64,000 bases of DNA from Brugia malayi (lineage: Eukaryota; Nematoda; Chromadorea; Rhabditida; Onchocercidae): assembly GCF_000002995.4 (NCBI RefSeq), contig NW_025062475.1, positions 6,948,187-7,012,186 on the forward strand. The letters run 5' to 3'. The notes beneath the pieces were generated by a model. It was not told the DNA's origin and searched no databases. It saw nothing but the letters and a program-made list of their open reading frames with translations. Shown here piece after piece: positions 25,101 to 37,088 of the stretch. Position 1 is the stretch's first letter, and each line of letters opens with the position of its first letter. Both the position numbers and the translations under genes were made by a program.

Positions 25101-27610
25101 TACTTTGGTCCTAACATGACCGTTGAATTTCCAAAATCTGTAAGTGCTCTGTCTAGACACAAATTAATGTCATCAGCCAAAACCGATGTGTTGTTAACAT
25201 CTATATTCTTTTTATCGAAAAATACCTGAAAGCGTTCAACATATATCACCGTGAGAAAAAATCTAACTATCATAGATCAATGATAATAAATGGATGTCAG
25301 AAGAACTCAGACTGTATTTATTATCTGGAGAGATTACTTTCAATAGTAATGTGGACAAGTTCTGTCTATTAATAAGTACTAAAAATGTACTAGTTCTCAA
25401 CAGTTTGATTTTCGACTAACAATAATTATAGTCAAGATTAAACAAAAACTTAATATTGATGTTCTGGTCTTTTGTTATGGACCTTAATGATGGCTAGTTA
25501 GACACAAATTTCAAATGATGGAGTTATACTATAAACTCACTGATATAACTGATATGTTATCAGCACGAGATGCTCCCCAACCTTCTAATGCATGACGCAA
25601 TATCCAACGAGAATGATTGGGCAACCTGCCATGCTAAAATAATATAATGAAATAAAGCGCTTCACTGCATAACAATGTAATGAAATATTTAGAATAATTC
25701 TTTAAAAGCACCTATGTATACACATATTGCATTTGGAATTAAAGTTGGTCTAGCTGAAAATCTCACTCTATAATTCAACCCGCAATCCAAGCACTACCAG
25801 AAATTACTACTGTTTGCTACAGCTGATATTTGGAAAGTCCAAATTTACTTTATCACGTGATACTTTCTCATAATGCATCACAATATCGACAATTTGTTGT
25901 GGTTTTAAAACATTGGTTAGTCCATCTGAGCCAAGCACCAAACATAAACTGTTATCATTTAGATCATATGCAGCAACATCTGGTTCAGGACTTACAATAA
26001 ATTGTTTCGTTTCTCGATTATATGACCATAAATCACCTATAAAATTCAAAAGAATTGAGACACTAAAAATTTTGCTCTAAATTATGAAAGATGTTACTTC
26101 AAGTAAGATGGGATTACTTTAAATCTAACAATTTGAAATGATTCCCATACCTTAAAACAATTCTTAAAATTTAAGCAAATAAAAAAAAAAATCAAACATG
26201 TTTAAACTTCCACTAACCTAAAGCACGAGCAACAGCAAGAAAAGCAATACTTTCGGTTGGTGTAGACCTGCGCACAGGTCCAACATGACCTCGAATAGGT
26301 CTCGTCCAAACAACGCGTGTGACGCCTGATTTCTTCATCACCATTCCACCAGCACTATTTATACGTTGCACTTCCAGAGAATTGTCGGGCTTATGATCAA
26401 CTGTCAAGCTACTAGCTCTTACTTCGTCATCTGAAAATTTCTTCAAAAATATTTTTATTTCGGTATGGAGAAAAAATATTTCTGGATTCATGAAATTTGA
26501 AACTCAGAGGAAATTTTCGAAAACCACAGACCATAATTAGTAAGTTTAAAAAAAGAAAAAAAAACATTAACAAACTATTCATTTCTCCTAGAATTACAGC
26601 AGAGTCACCAACATGCCCAGTGAATATTTTTCCACGTCGAATAAAAGTACAACTAGCAGTGGTACCTGCCGTGCTGGTGTAACCTGAGGAAGTGAGAGGC
26701 CAATCGTCTGTAAAGTACCGTTACTAAGGCTGTCGATACCAGTGAAATATTTTAAAATTTTAGGAAATCGTAAATACCAAATTCACAAATATGGAGTATG
26801 TAAAAAAAGTTGCATACAGATTCTATACTAACCGACAACTTTCCACATTGCAAGATGCGTCTCCACAAAACCTTTTTTTATAGCATCCAGCATTTGTTCA
26901 TCATTACCGTCAAAACCATACTGTGATTGAATGTTCTTCAGGAGATGCTTCCGGACATAGTCACTGGCTTCTGAACCACCATGACCATCATAAACAGCAA
27001 AGTAAAGGTAATCGACAGCGCCACTGGGAAGTCGAACACATTCGATGTGTACTCGATCCTCCATATACCTTCTGCCACCCTGAAAATTTCTTGCTGAAAT
27101 CTTTTAGACGTATGAAAGTAATAACAGCTATGAAGTACTGCTACAGCAATATGAACGGTAGAGATAATAATAAAAGCAATCATAAGCTGCAGCATCACTG
27201 TTTCGTTTTGGACCATGGTTTATTCCAAAAAAGCGTAAAGTAATGGCGACGCAAAGAAAGAGGAAAAATCCTTTTGCTAATACTTCAAAATCTACAGAAA
27301 TTGATCCACACGTGTCTTTTCAAAAAAATTTGAGATTCTGACCAATAGATAGTTCTGTTCGATTTTCTGGCTGACTATCGATAGTTGGAGCTTGACCATA
27401 GTCAGCTGACCATTTGTAAGTAAAATCACAATCTAACTCTCGTGTTCACTTAGTGCTCATTTTATCTCAATTCCATCATAACGATATGGAAAACAGTAAC
27501 GGCATAGTGATAAGAGAAAAAACTGGACATACCTGGCTAGCAGCGACGCTTATCCGTACATGCTCTCCATAGAGCATCGTATCCGAAAAGGAGGATGCAG
27601 TCATTGGCAT
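22130..27610 (-). CDS. ppm-1.D: PPM1D/WIP1-type PP2C Ser/Thr phosphatase
   Basis: Thirteen exons, 5' to 3': 27610-27533, 27079-26833, 26707-26576, 26430-26218, 26036-25849, 25633-25541, 25225-25030, 24727-24499, 24116-23987, 23691-23620, 23212-23014, 22692-22501, 22287-22130 (708 residues). The PP2C catalytic domain fills about 1-370, with [48 protein letters not shown] and RADNISV supplying the metal-binding Asp/Gly residues. Blocks such as [25 protein letters not shown] and SPEPD follow the PPM1D subfamily rather than generic PP2C. This family dephosphorylates DNA-damage and stress kinases in the nucleus. The C-terminal 330 residues are Ser-rich and end with a basic patch (RRRPFARRR) and a FRMWDFF motif. 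The ATG has an in-frame stop upstream and a TTTTTTCAG 22 bases before it. Acceptor choice is ambiguous for exon 11 (23212 used; a stronger TTTCAG seven bases on breaks frame) and exon 12 (22692 or 22749, both in frame). Confidence 0.93.
22361..22437. repeat. Hairpin plus tandem duplication in last PPM1D intron
   Basis: A 20-base arm at 22361-22380 pairs with 22385-22404 with one mismatch and a four-base loop. The right arm is part of a 24-base unit (AATTATTCGCCGCTATTCTC then GATG) present twice at 22389-22412 and 22414-22437. It is intronic and can form a strong hairpin in either transcript orientation. Confidence 0.85.
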
Positions 27611-28781
27611 CACTATCCTTCAAACCCACTGCTGAAAAAATTACTTCAATTTAAATGCTTCTAAAAATTGTGCATTTATGTTGTTTGATATTGCATGCGT
27701 TCGGAATTGCAACAAGTTGAAATGAAATTTGCTATAGTTATGGATTGATTTGGCTGTCTCCTTACTTCGGGAGTCCCAGCAGTCAGGAGGAAAGAACAAA
27801 AACAACAGGGAAACTGCTCTCCTCTCTAAATCTTTAAGCAATCTCAACTAACACCTCAAACTCCAAATTACCAATTCTACTCACTCTTCATTAATAATCT
27901 GCTAATGAAAGAATACACGCAAGTTGGAGTGACTCTTAATTCAGCCGTAACACATCACAACTAATACAATCCCATCGAGAGTATGTGATAATGTTGACAT
28001 TTAGAGGTCAGAAAATTTGTGGTACAATAAAATCGCAAGAAACTACTGAATATGAGATGGATTCAACTGATAAGCTCCTATTTATGATATCATCGAATGA
28101 GGATTGCAAATTAACAGGGAATTTATAAATAATTCGTTTTTTTTTTTTTTTTGTAAATTCAATAGTTTGACGAGATAGTACGTCAAAACACAGAATTAGA
28201 GAATATGGTTGTAGCGAGGAGAGTGAAGTAGGGAGGGAGCGAGCGGGGAGGCAGGGGATACCGTGAGGATTTGTTTGTCCTTCAGCAGAAGGTATAAGGA
28301 TTCGGTCCGGTGCGGAAAAACTTATGTCCCTATTCCAGAAAAGGTCCTTGCTGGAATGCTACTATTAGATCTCTCACTGGGTATTTCAGCTTTTTCAAAT
28401 GACAAGTTGAACTTTTTTGTCAAGCTAAACTTTTCAATATTTCAGTTTTTAATATTTCCTCTATAAATATTTAGGTTCCCGTTACTGTGAAGCTTTTCCT
28501 AACTCCTACCTCTATATAAATCTGCCCTTTCTGTAAAAGGAAGAGAAGGGAAAAAAGTAGGAAGGCAATGAATTTCATTTGCATTTTGGGACGATACGCT
28601 TATGCCTTCCACACATGCAGCACTTGCCCAACCGGGTGAACTTTGTATGAAGGAGCAACCAAACAGTCGAAGTTTTTTTGAACTATACATGCTGGCAAAA
28701 TTACTTGTATGTAGTTAGAATTAACACATTTGGCATGTGCATACATCTTTCAAACTTCAGATTTGTGATTCGGATGCATCT
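27611..28781. promoter_or_regulatory. Divergent promoter region between PPM1D and FBXO42-like genes
   Basis: Two genes start back-to-back across about 1.17 kb, so the interval must contain promoters for both. At about 28205-28265 lies a purine-rich, G-rich stretch (GAGGAGAGTGAAGTAGGGAG, then GGAGCGAGCGGGGAGGCAGG), out of character with the AT-rich surroundings. A T-run precedes it at about 28138-28153. A short open frame at 28263-28466 shows no recognisable domain and is not called. Confidence 0.5.
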
Positions 28782-31700
28782 ATGGACATCGACGATTTGC
28801 CGGATCTCGTTTTAGAAATAGTTTTTTCATATTTGAATCAGTACGGCGATTTGGAAAATGTCCGATTGGTTAGTCGTCGATGGCATCGCGTAGCATCCAC
28901 TGTCATTAGTATTTTAAAGAAGTCTTTCCTCCGATGTAATCAGCTGATTTGGTTAGTTGAAGCCTAAATTAAATGTTTTGGATTGATTGTTGTAGTGCAA
29001 AAATAATGATGCTCAGGAATGATATCTGCTGGAATATAATCTCAGGCTGCGTCTTACTCTTCATATTTTTCATCGTTCGCTAATAGCTGTAATTGGCAAG
29101 CTTTGTACCAATCATATTGTTTTGTTTTGAAAGAATCTTTCGGTGTGATATTTGAAATAATATGTATTTAATTTTTAGGGAGCTATGTGCAGCAAAAAAC
29201 GAAGGGGATGGTGCAATTGCAAAACGCTGTTCACATTCAGGTTGCTATCATGATGGTACTAAAAAAGTGTATATATTTGGTGGGTGCACCGATAATTATA
29301 CCGCCTTTAACGACCTTTGGAGTTTTGATCTGGTATATTTCCACTCTTTTTATGAATTTGTTTGTTGAATTTTCAGTTGTGTGCTCTTCATTAATTTAGG
29401 ATCAGTACTGTTCCATGAAAACCAAACAAATGGTTCTACGTTTTCCGGGAAGCTGAGAATTGTAATTTCAGAAGTCTCACCACTGGTGCCGAGAATTTAT
29501 TAAGTGTGCTCCATTCCCGCGACCCAAGGCTATGTCCATTTTTGTGCCTTACAAGGAGTATTTGATTCTCCATGGTGGATTCGCAAAGTCCTCACCAAAC
29601 CCAATTCATCAAGCAGCAAATTTTTTTAGTGAAATACATATGTACGATACCATGACGAATGAGTGGATTGAGGTAATCAGAGTTTTTCATGTGGTTGTTC
29701 TGTTCTGTGAAATATAGCTTTCACTTCCAGAACTTATATATAATTTAATTTGCTTTATTAATTTAAGTCTAATAATTTAAGCACTACTGGGAAGATTAAA
29801 CAAATGGTCCTATATATTCTAAGAAATTCAAATTTTTAGTACTTTCATCTTTTGCTTCATATTCAGTTAATCTGTACCATATTTTTTAAATTAAATGGGT
29901 GAAATATTTAGCGAAGACGAGATATAAAAAATGGACAATCACGAATAATTTTTAGCGGAATTATTTTTGTTGGTGGCTAACATAGTTTCAAACAATGTCT
30001 GATTTGCTTGCCGATTGCAAGATTTTCAAAGTGTCCAATTTTACATTATTTTTGTTGTTTTCAGGTTGAAACGGAACCTCCACCCCCCGTGATTGCAAGT
30101 CATTGTGCATGTGTGGTAGGTGATTCGCTGATTATTTTTGGTGGTTCTCAGAACAGCCGTGCTACAAATACTGTTTATGTTTTGGATATTACTACTAAAA
30201 TTTGGCATATACCGTCATTCGAGTAAGTCTTCTGAAACTTTTTTGTTAACCCACAAATTTTTTGTGAGTTAACAAAAAATTTAATGGGTTATGGAGAATG
30301 TCAGATTCTCGTTTAGTTATTATCACATTTCGAGGGCATTATTAAACCCATTTTCGAGAGTAATTAAAGCTGAATTTTTTTTTTTTTTTTGAATGCTATT
30401 GAGCTCTCGTTATTTGTGTGTTAAACTGCATGGGAATCAATGTCAGTTTTAATCTTTTGTTTTCTGATAAGTAAATGATTCTCTGGTTAAAAATTAAATA
30501 TATCAAATATCGGTTCTGATAGGAATCACAAAGATGAAAGTTGTGGGAAATCAGACGCAACGTCTAGCGAACGGTTCTTGTTGAAAAATCCACAGCCGAA
30601 TCCACGTTATGGTAGCTCATGTGTAGTAATTGACAAATCACACCTGCTCGTGATCGGTGGTTGTGGTGGTCCGAACTGTATCTATAATGATGCTTGGCTT
30701 CTTACTTTCGATTTAACGCTGCAAACTGCATGGGAATGGAAGGAAATCAATGCCAGTTCTAATCTTTGTTTTCTTATGAGTAAATCGTTGTGGACCAAGA
30801 TGTTATTTAAATATATATTTAATGTTGATTTACCGAGTTTTCTCGACAATGTAACTATTATTTCAGATCACCAATCCAAAATCAGGTCCATCTCAACTTT
30901 GGTGTCACCCAGCATGTCCAATTGGACGGAATCTCGCGTGTATAAGTTATGCAAGGAGGAACGATAGGTATTATTACTTAAAAGTAATATCTTTTTGAGC
31001 GGACAACATTTTGAAGTTTTACTTTTTTTGTTTTCAAAATTCATGCATCTAACAATTGGTATGCCTTGTTTCATACAGCAGAAATAATTTTTCAAATATT
31101 TGAACGGATCAAGAAATATGCAAGACAAGATCTTTCAGATATGGCACAATCAGTTTAAATTCGTGCCCAGCACCACTCCAGGTCACTTCAAGGAATCGGA
31201 TTCAGTTGGTGTGTAACTTTTAAATAAAATGAAATTGCTTGGTTACAAACATTATGAAATGTTGAATTATTTCTTTATTTAGCCACCATGTTCAATGAAT
31301 GATGTCACGCTGCAACCTTCTAATACAGGGTATTCTTATCTAATTTAAACTGAAATGAAATTGATTTCAAAAACATCGCAAACAAACAATGAATTTCACT
31401 ATAATTGAAACGTAATAATATAGGGACAACGTGGATCACACACTGAATGAAAAATTGAATTTTTCGAGTTGTCAACAATCTTTCTCTTCACTACATGCGA
31501 AGAAGTAAGTTCATTATATATGAATTTGTTTTGAAAACTCTTCTTTAATAGATGTCATGAAAATCTTTGAAATCATATTTTAGTTCTATAGTGGAAGATT
31601 TTTTTAGGAATTATTCAATATTTTTTCATTTGAGACATTCTTTGCTTCTTTGCACGTTTTTTTTGTGAAACATATGAAGAAGCAAATTTTGGTATTTTAT

Positions 31701-32574
31701 GAGTCAGCTACAATTCCTATTCATTTTTAAAGCTCGGCCCTTTATGGAACTCTTGTTTTCGTAAGCTTTGTTTAGCTTTAGAGTAAGGATATTATGGATT
31801 TTATTTTTTGCGCCTACCTGGATTATATATTTTCTATTTTTTAGTAACTTGAAGTATATTAATGGTGCATCTGGTGCAACACTGGGAAGTAGGTTCTTTT
31901 TTTTATTTTTAAATTATTCTATTATTTGCTAAAATTCTATTATCCAAGCAGATTAATTTCCACTCATTAGTTAGGTAAATAGTTGCTCGTTTCGTATGTT
32001 CAAGAATGCAGTTCATATTTCCTGCCAAAAACCTTTATTAATTTTTACTAGTTTCGCTAGGAAATGTATTTCAGGGAATAGTTCTTGAGTGTTTAAATTG
32101 TTTTTAGAAAATTGGTATCATAAAAGGCGTCAAGGGAATGCTTGTGTTTATATACTTGATACCGCACGAGTTTTGGAGGATTGTACAGTAACGTAAGTGT
32201 TGAAAGTTATGGTTATTGATTTACTGGTAGTTACATACTGAATGATTGGAGATTTAGGTGAAAATTATAATGTTTAATTGTGTGCTTATAATCTTTCTGA
32301 ATTGATATTGTTAATAACAGGACATTAGGGTTTGTATAACTTTTTTACATGTCATTTATTTAGAGGTGAATTTTGGATTTTTTTTAGATGGCGTCAACAA
32401 GAGATAGATTTAAAAGCACCAGATGATACAATGTTGTATTCGCTTTGTGCTGGTCGAGGAGAGTTGATAATGTTCGGTGGAATGCGTAGTGATGTGCAAG
32501 GTGATAACCCCCATCCATTTACTCATATAATTAATAATGATATTTATATACTGAGTCCTGCTCGTTTAGTATAA
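28782..32574 (+). CDS. FBXO42: FBXO42-type F-box and kelch-repeat protein
   Basis: Twelve exons: 28782-28951, 29179-29332, 29472-29672, 30065-30222, 30523-30823, 30867-30967, 31139-31208, 31283-31329, 31424-31504, 31845-31888, 32108-32192, 32388-32574 (532 residues). An F-box opens the protein (DLPDLVLEIVFSYLN, VRLVSRRWHR). Kelch repeats follow: YIFGGCTDNYTAFNDLW, LILHGGFAKSSPNPIHQ, LIIFGGSQNSR, LVIGGCGGPN..NDAW, then LWCHPACPIG. The C-terminus has a final kelch-like block (GRGELIMFGGM). Order and wording match FBXO42, the substrate-binding subunit of an SCF ubiquitin ligase. An earlier in-frame ATG at 28737 precedes a CTTCAG acceptor at 28760, so the ATG at 28782 is preferred. The only frame-keeping donor for exon 5 leaves a 43-base intron (30824-30866), so that junction is the least certain. 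Confidence 0.92.
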
Positions 32575-34075
32575 GGCGTTACTATGGTTTTTTTTTTTCT
32601 CATATCGTTAGCCGAGCTGTTCAATCAGTAACAGTCTTTCATGTTAAAGATTACTGATTTGCATGCATAGCATATGCCTTATTGTGTACACTGTTTGTTA
32701 TTAGCTTCTAATTTTTATATGTTCACCGTTGCATCAGTATCATTTTGTGCTTCTCTTCACAATCGAGAAGACATTAGCAATGATTTTTATCCTTATGTTA
32801 TACTTATTACTTAGTATAACTTGACCTAGGATAATTTTAGTACGTGTAATATGAGGTGGTCATATTCTTTAAAATACTTCAGTAGTGTTATTTTTTCATT
32901 ACTGATATTCATTTTTAAATTATCATTTCTACAATTCCCTGAATATATATTCACTGGATGTTTTATCTACTGTTACGCTTTATTAGGATCAAATTATCGC
33001 TCTGTCCTAAAGTATTCTTTTCTTTTCCAAAGGGAGGAGAAAAAAATCCATGAGTTTTAGAGTGTAAGCTTGAAGATAACGATTAATAGAAAATAGTTGT
33101 TAAAAAGATTCTGAAATGTTTTAAACGAGTTAGTAGTACATGTACTATTTTATCTTATGCTTGTTGCTTCATAGTTTCAGGATGACTATTACTAATTTTT
33201 TATGTTATCTTGAAATCGAATTCTCATGATTTTAATTCACCTTTTTTCACGTGCAAATGTTAATAAAATTAATTTATTGTTTTCTCTAGAACATCTTCTG
33301 CATTTCTCGGAGCGACTCATCTGTACTTTGAAAAAGTTTTCACTTTTCAGTAGCGGCTTTAAAGGAAAGGTGAGAATTTCCAGACCAACTTTTTCGACGT
33401 GGACAATGATACCATAGGAAGCTTTCAAGGTCTTGTTATTATGTGTTAATGAAACTTGATCTGGTCATTTTTCCTTTTTGGAAAGTTCTATGATTAGAAT
33501 TGAATTTTTTAACGGGATGATCCTAGAGCTACATTGTACTGCTGAATTAGTGAAACAAATTATTGTAGAAAATGAGGTTGTTTCCTTTAAGTTGGATATA
33601 CAGACGATCAAGTGTTAAATAAAATTAGATCGAATTGTAAAATTAGCCCTTTCACCTTATACAGTAGAATTGAATCATTGAAGAAATTGAAATTCAATAT
33701 AAAGGGAGTGAATGGGATAGTTGTCACTCTGAATGTTGTAAGTTGAGTCTACCGCAGCTGCAATGTTGACTCAAGACATGCATATAAGAAATACGGATAT
33801 ATTTTGAATCATAAGCTTTTATAGTAATAACGTAATTTTCATAACGTAATTGTAAATGGTAAATCGAATATTTTAATTTCGTTGAATGCTTCCTTTTCAA
33901 AAACCCTTTGTAAAACAAAATGCAAATATTGATAGAACTCGAAGAATTGATCAAAGATCTGCTGCTACTTTTATCATTCAACATGGTTTGTGTTTCTCAG
34001 AATTTGCCAACTTTTTATTTTTAGCTCCAAAAAGCTACCACAATCGATTTAAATTTATCAGTTCTTTGAATAAAA
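32575..34075. other. Intergenic region between FBXO42-like and GMF genes
   Basis: It contains the FBXO42-like 3' UTR and the upstream region of GMF. A segment at about 33281-33370, bounded by TTCTCTAG and AAGGTGAGAA, could be a non-coding leader exon, but its translation is unremarkable. Otherwise nothing is seen. Confidence 0.4.
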
Positions 34076-35638
34076 ATGTCTGTTATGTTGGAACAACATT
34101 TCGTTGATCCGGTGATGTAATCTCAAATTTTATTGCATGCATCTTTATTGACCAAGCTCGTTTTATTGTCTTTTAGCATGTTCTGTATTCTTTAAGCTAA
34201 GTGATATTTCAGACGGATGCACTAAAAATATGTGAGATAGCGGCGGATCTAAAAGACGAATTGGAGCGATTTCGGTTCAGTAGAAAGCGCTCAACAAATG
34301 CCTTGATATGTGCATTTTTCTTCTATTTAATAAAATTTTCTTGATTTGAAACTGATAGTACTTTTTGAGTTGATATTAACAGATCTAAATATGTTTTAAA
34401 CTTTGAATGCAAATTTTGCTTTTTGTAACGAAAGTTGACGATAATTTAGATTTGATACACCATATTACACACTTTCCTCAATGTTTTTGCTTTGACCGTG
34501 CAGTTAATTTGCAGTGAAGATTGATCCGGTGAAACAGCTCATTATATTGGATCAGAAGCTTGAGGTACTTCTTTTTTCCACTGAATGACTGTTCAGAAAC
34601 TAGTGTCTTCAAGTTGGCGTCAGAATTTTGGAGTATTTGCTACTACGGCACAAATTTTCTAGGATTGTGATCCAGATATGATTTGTGATGAATTACCTGT
34701 GCAACAGCCGCGGTATATTGTAATAAGCTACGAACGTGTACACGACGATGGCCGTCTTTCATATCCACTATCTCTTGTCTTCTATAGTCCGTCAGGTTTG
34801 TTTGATCTTTGATAAAAAAAATTATGAGTAGCCGGAAAGAAATAGTACTTCATATGACGTGTTTAGTTTTTTTTTTTTTGATGAAAATGCATGTTTAGTC
34901 CATTCTAAAATATACTTAACGAGCAGTTAGCAGATCTTAATTAATTGTTATTGAATCTTTCCAGGATGTAAGCCACAATTGCGAATGATGTATGCTGGTA
35001 GTAGAAACAATTTGGCGAGAAAATGTGAACTGAATAGGGTATTTGTCTCCTAGAATTAATTTTTTTTTTTTGGAAATTCTTCAAGCGCTGTTATATCTGG
35101 TAATAAATACATTTTAATATCACTCTATAAGTAATTATGCACATGATTAACTCGGCCCAGAACAGCTCTTTAGATTTTATTGGACAAGGAATAGTAGTAT
35201 GTTTGGATAAATGCAGTAGTTGTTTTCATCTAGATTTTTATGCAGCCTAATTTCCAAACTTTTTTCTTAAGTAGATGCATTAAAAAATGTATCAGGAATC
35301 TGAGGATTTTTTTTCCGTTACTGAAAAGTGTAGAGTGTGAATATGGACATGTAGGATCTTTAATAAATAATAAATCAGTTTCTTTCACTGTCTTTTTGTT
35401 TTTGTATTTTTACCACTTCAGTATTTAACTGGAAGTGATAAAAATATTTGTTAATTACAGTTCTTATACTGACATGAGCTAAATTTTCAAGTCGTTTTTT
35501 AAAATCTGCTCTACCAAAATTTGAGAATTTGTTCTGACAAAAATTCCTTTTTTATGCTAGAACTGTTTCTTTTTTCAGAACCTAGAAATTCGAGAACCAG
35601 ACGAACTAACAAGGGAGTTATTGGAACTAAAGCTGTAG
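34076..35638 (+). CDS. gmf: Glia maturation factor (ADF-H family)
   Basis: Six exons: 34076-34081, 34213-34309, 34515-34564, 34663-34795, 34965-35038, 35579-35638, giving 139 residues, close to the usual 138-142. The sequence follows the family: ICEIAADLKDELERFRFSRK, KIDPVKQLIILDQKLE, ELPVQQPRYIVISYE, HDDGRLSYPLSLVFYSP, GCKPQLRMMYAGSRNNL, and a final ELTRELLELKL helix. GMF is a cytosolic one-domain ADF/cofilin relative that binds the Arp2/3 complex, debranches actin and blocks new branching. The first exon is only ATG-TCT. I chose it because it gives the family-like start MSTDALKIC, has an AAAA-ATG context, and follows a TTATCAG acceptor 15 bases upstream. Its donor (GTTATG) is weak, so the start is less sure than the rest. 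Confidence 0.93.
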
Positions 35639-37088
35639 ATACAATCTTTAATCCTCCAAATTAGCCTCATTCTGTTTTTTAAAGTTTTTTAACCATACGA
35701 AGTATTTACCCATTTATTTTTTATCTTATAGGTTCTTTTTTGAAGTAATAAGTTAACTTTCTAATTTTACTTTCTTTAATTTAGCTATGATACAGCTAGG
35801 CATTAAAAAGTCAAGAAAAGGACTTCACTATGCTACTTTGTCAGAACCATTCCTTCTGGTTACTACCGTGTCCTTTATTATTTAGTCCAAAAAAGTGTCG
35901 AAGTGCTATCCATTCTGGTGAATTACTCGATGTTAGAAGTTTTCTGTTATTTTTTTATGCTTTTATACTTTCCTGTAAGCATCATTTCTGTTTCAGAAGC
36001 TATACTGATAAAAACATATTTTTTGAATGATGGACTTAGAACAAAGATTTATTATCGTCTACCAAGAAGATCAAATTTGTTTGATCAGTGGACAAAGTTT
36101 TGGACATTAGAGAGTATTTGATATGTGATAAAAGCACCATTCATTCTCATTTGATGACAATATTTGCTCATTGTTACTACAGTAGCAATATTGCTAACAA
36201 ATGGAATCTGAGTCACAAACAATGCTAGCCTGCAATTTATTAGTACTTGCACAGCTATTGCTACAAATTATTGGTGCTGCATCACGTGGGGTATCAAGTA
36301 TCGGTAGTTTGATACATGTAAAGTTGTGTTATGCTGCATTTGTTGCTACAGCAACTCCATTTTCTGGTCATTCCTTCTTTGATTTGAGCTAAAAATGTTT
36401 TAGCATTCAACTATCCCTTATATGTTTACGGAAAATAAAAGAAATGACGAAGCAATTGGAAGTGATTCTGTCGGAATGAAGTACCGTTTTTTGGAATGAT
36501 TTGGGTCGTTCACTGATAAGGGTACAACCATATTTCATTCAGAGATGTTTATTAAAGAAAATATACCGTGTCATTACGATTTTGACCTAGAAAACTGTTC
36601 TTTTTAAAAATTTATGAAACTAATGTGGGACACACCATATGGGTAAATGGGACTGGAAACTGGGCTCGTCTGAGTATGTCGGATTTGTCGACAGTCGTCC
36701 CACATTTTTTCATCATTTTGCCTCGTCAAAATGACAGCTACTTCAACTTTTTTAGAATTTTGCTAACATTGCTGTGATCATCTCATTCAAACTTGAAATT
36801 TGAAATTTTCTTCTGAAATATAGAAGAATTCATTTGTAAGGAACATAATTTTGCCGTCTCACGAAAGAGTAAATTAAGGAAGAAATTAAGCTATCGTGCA
36901 TATCTATCTAAACCTTCTTCTAAACCAGTCAGTAGATTTAGCAAGTGACCCTTCGGGTGTACATATTCCAGAAATGAGATGAAGGCAAAATAGATAATGC
37001 TCAATGATCTCAGTTGTGATAAACCAAGGATAACCCGAAATTATTTGGAATATGTATGCACACAATTCACTTCTTTCCAGATATACAC
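35639..37088. other. Intergenic region between GMF and EF-hand genes
   Basis: AT-rich DNA. An open frame at 36201-36392 beginning MESESQTMLACNLL is hydrophobic but has no splice or promoter support and is not called. The end of the interval carries TTCTTTCCAG at 37071-37080, a probable spliced-leader acceptor for the next gene. Confidence 0.45.

Noticed and set aside
33226..33428. Overlapping plus and minus open frames near a CTAG/GGTGAG pair.
   Set aside because: Translations are unremarkable; at most a non-coding leader exon.
36201..36392. Hydrophobic open frame MESESQTMLACNLL.
   Set aside because: Stands alone downstream of GMF with no splice sites, leader acceptor or known domain; could be UTR.
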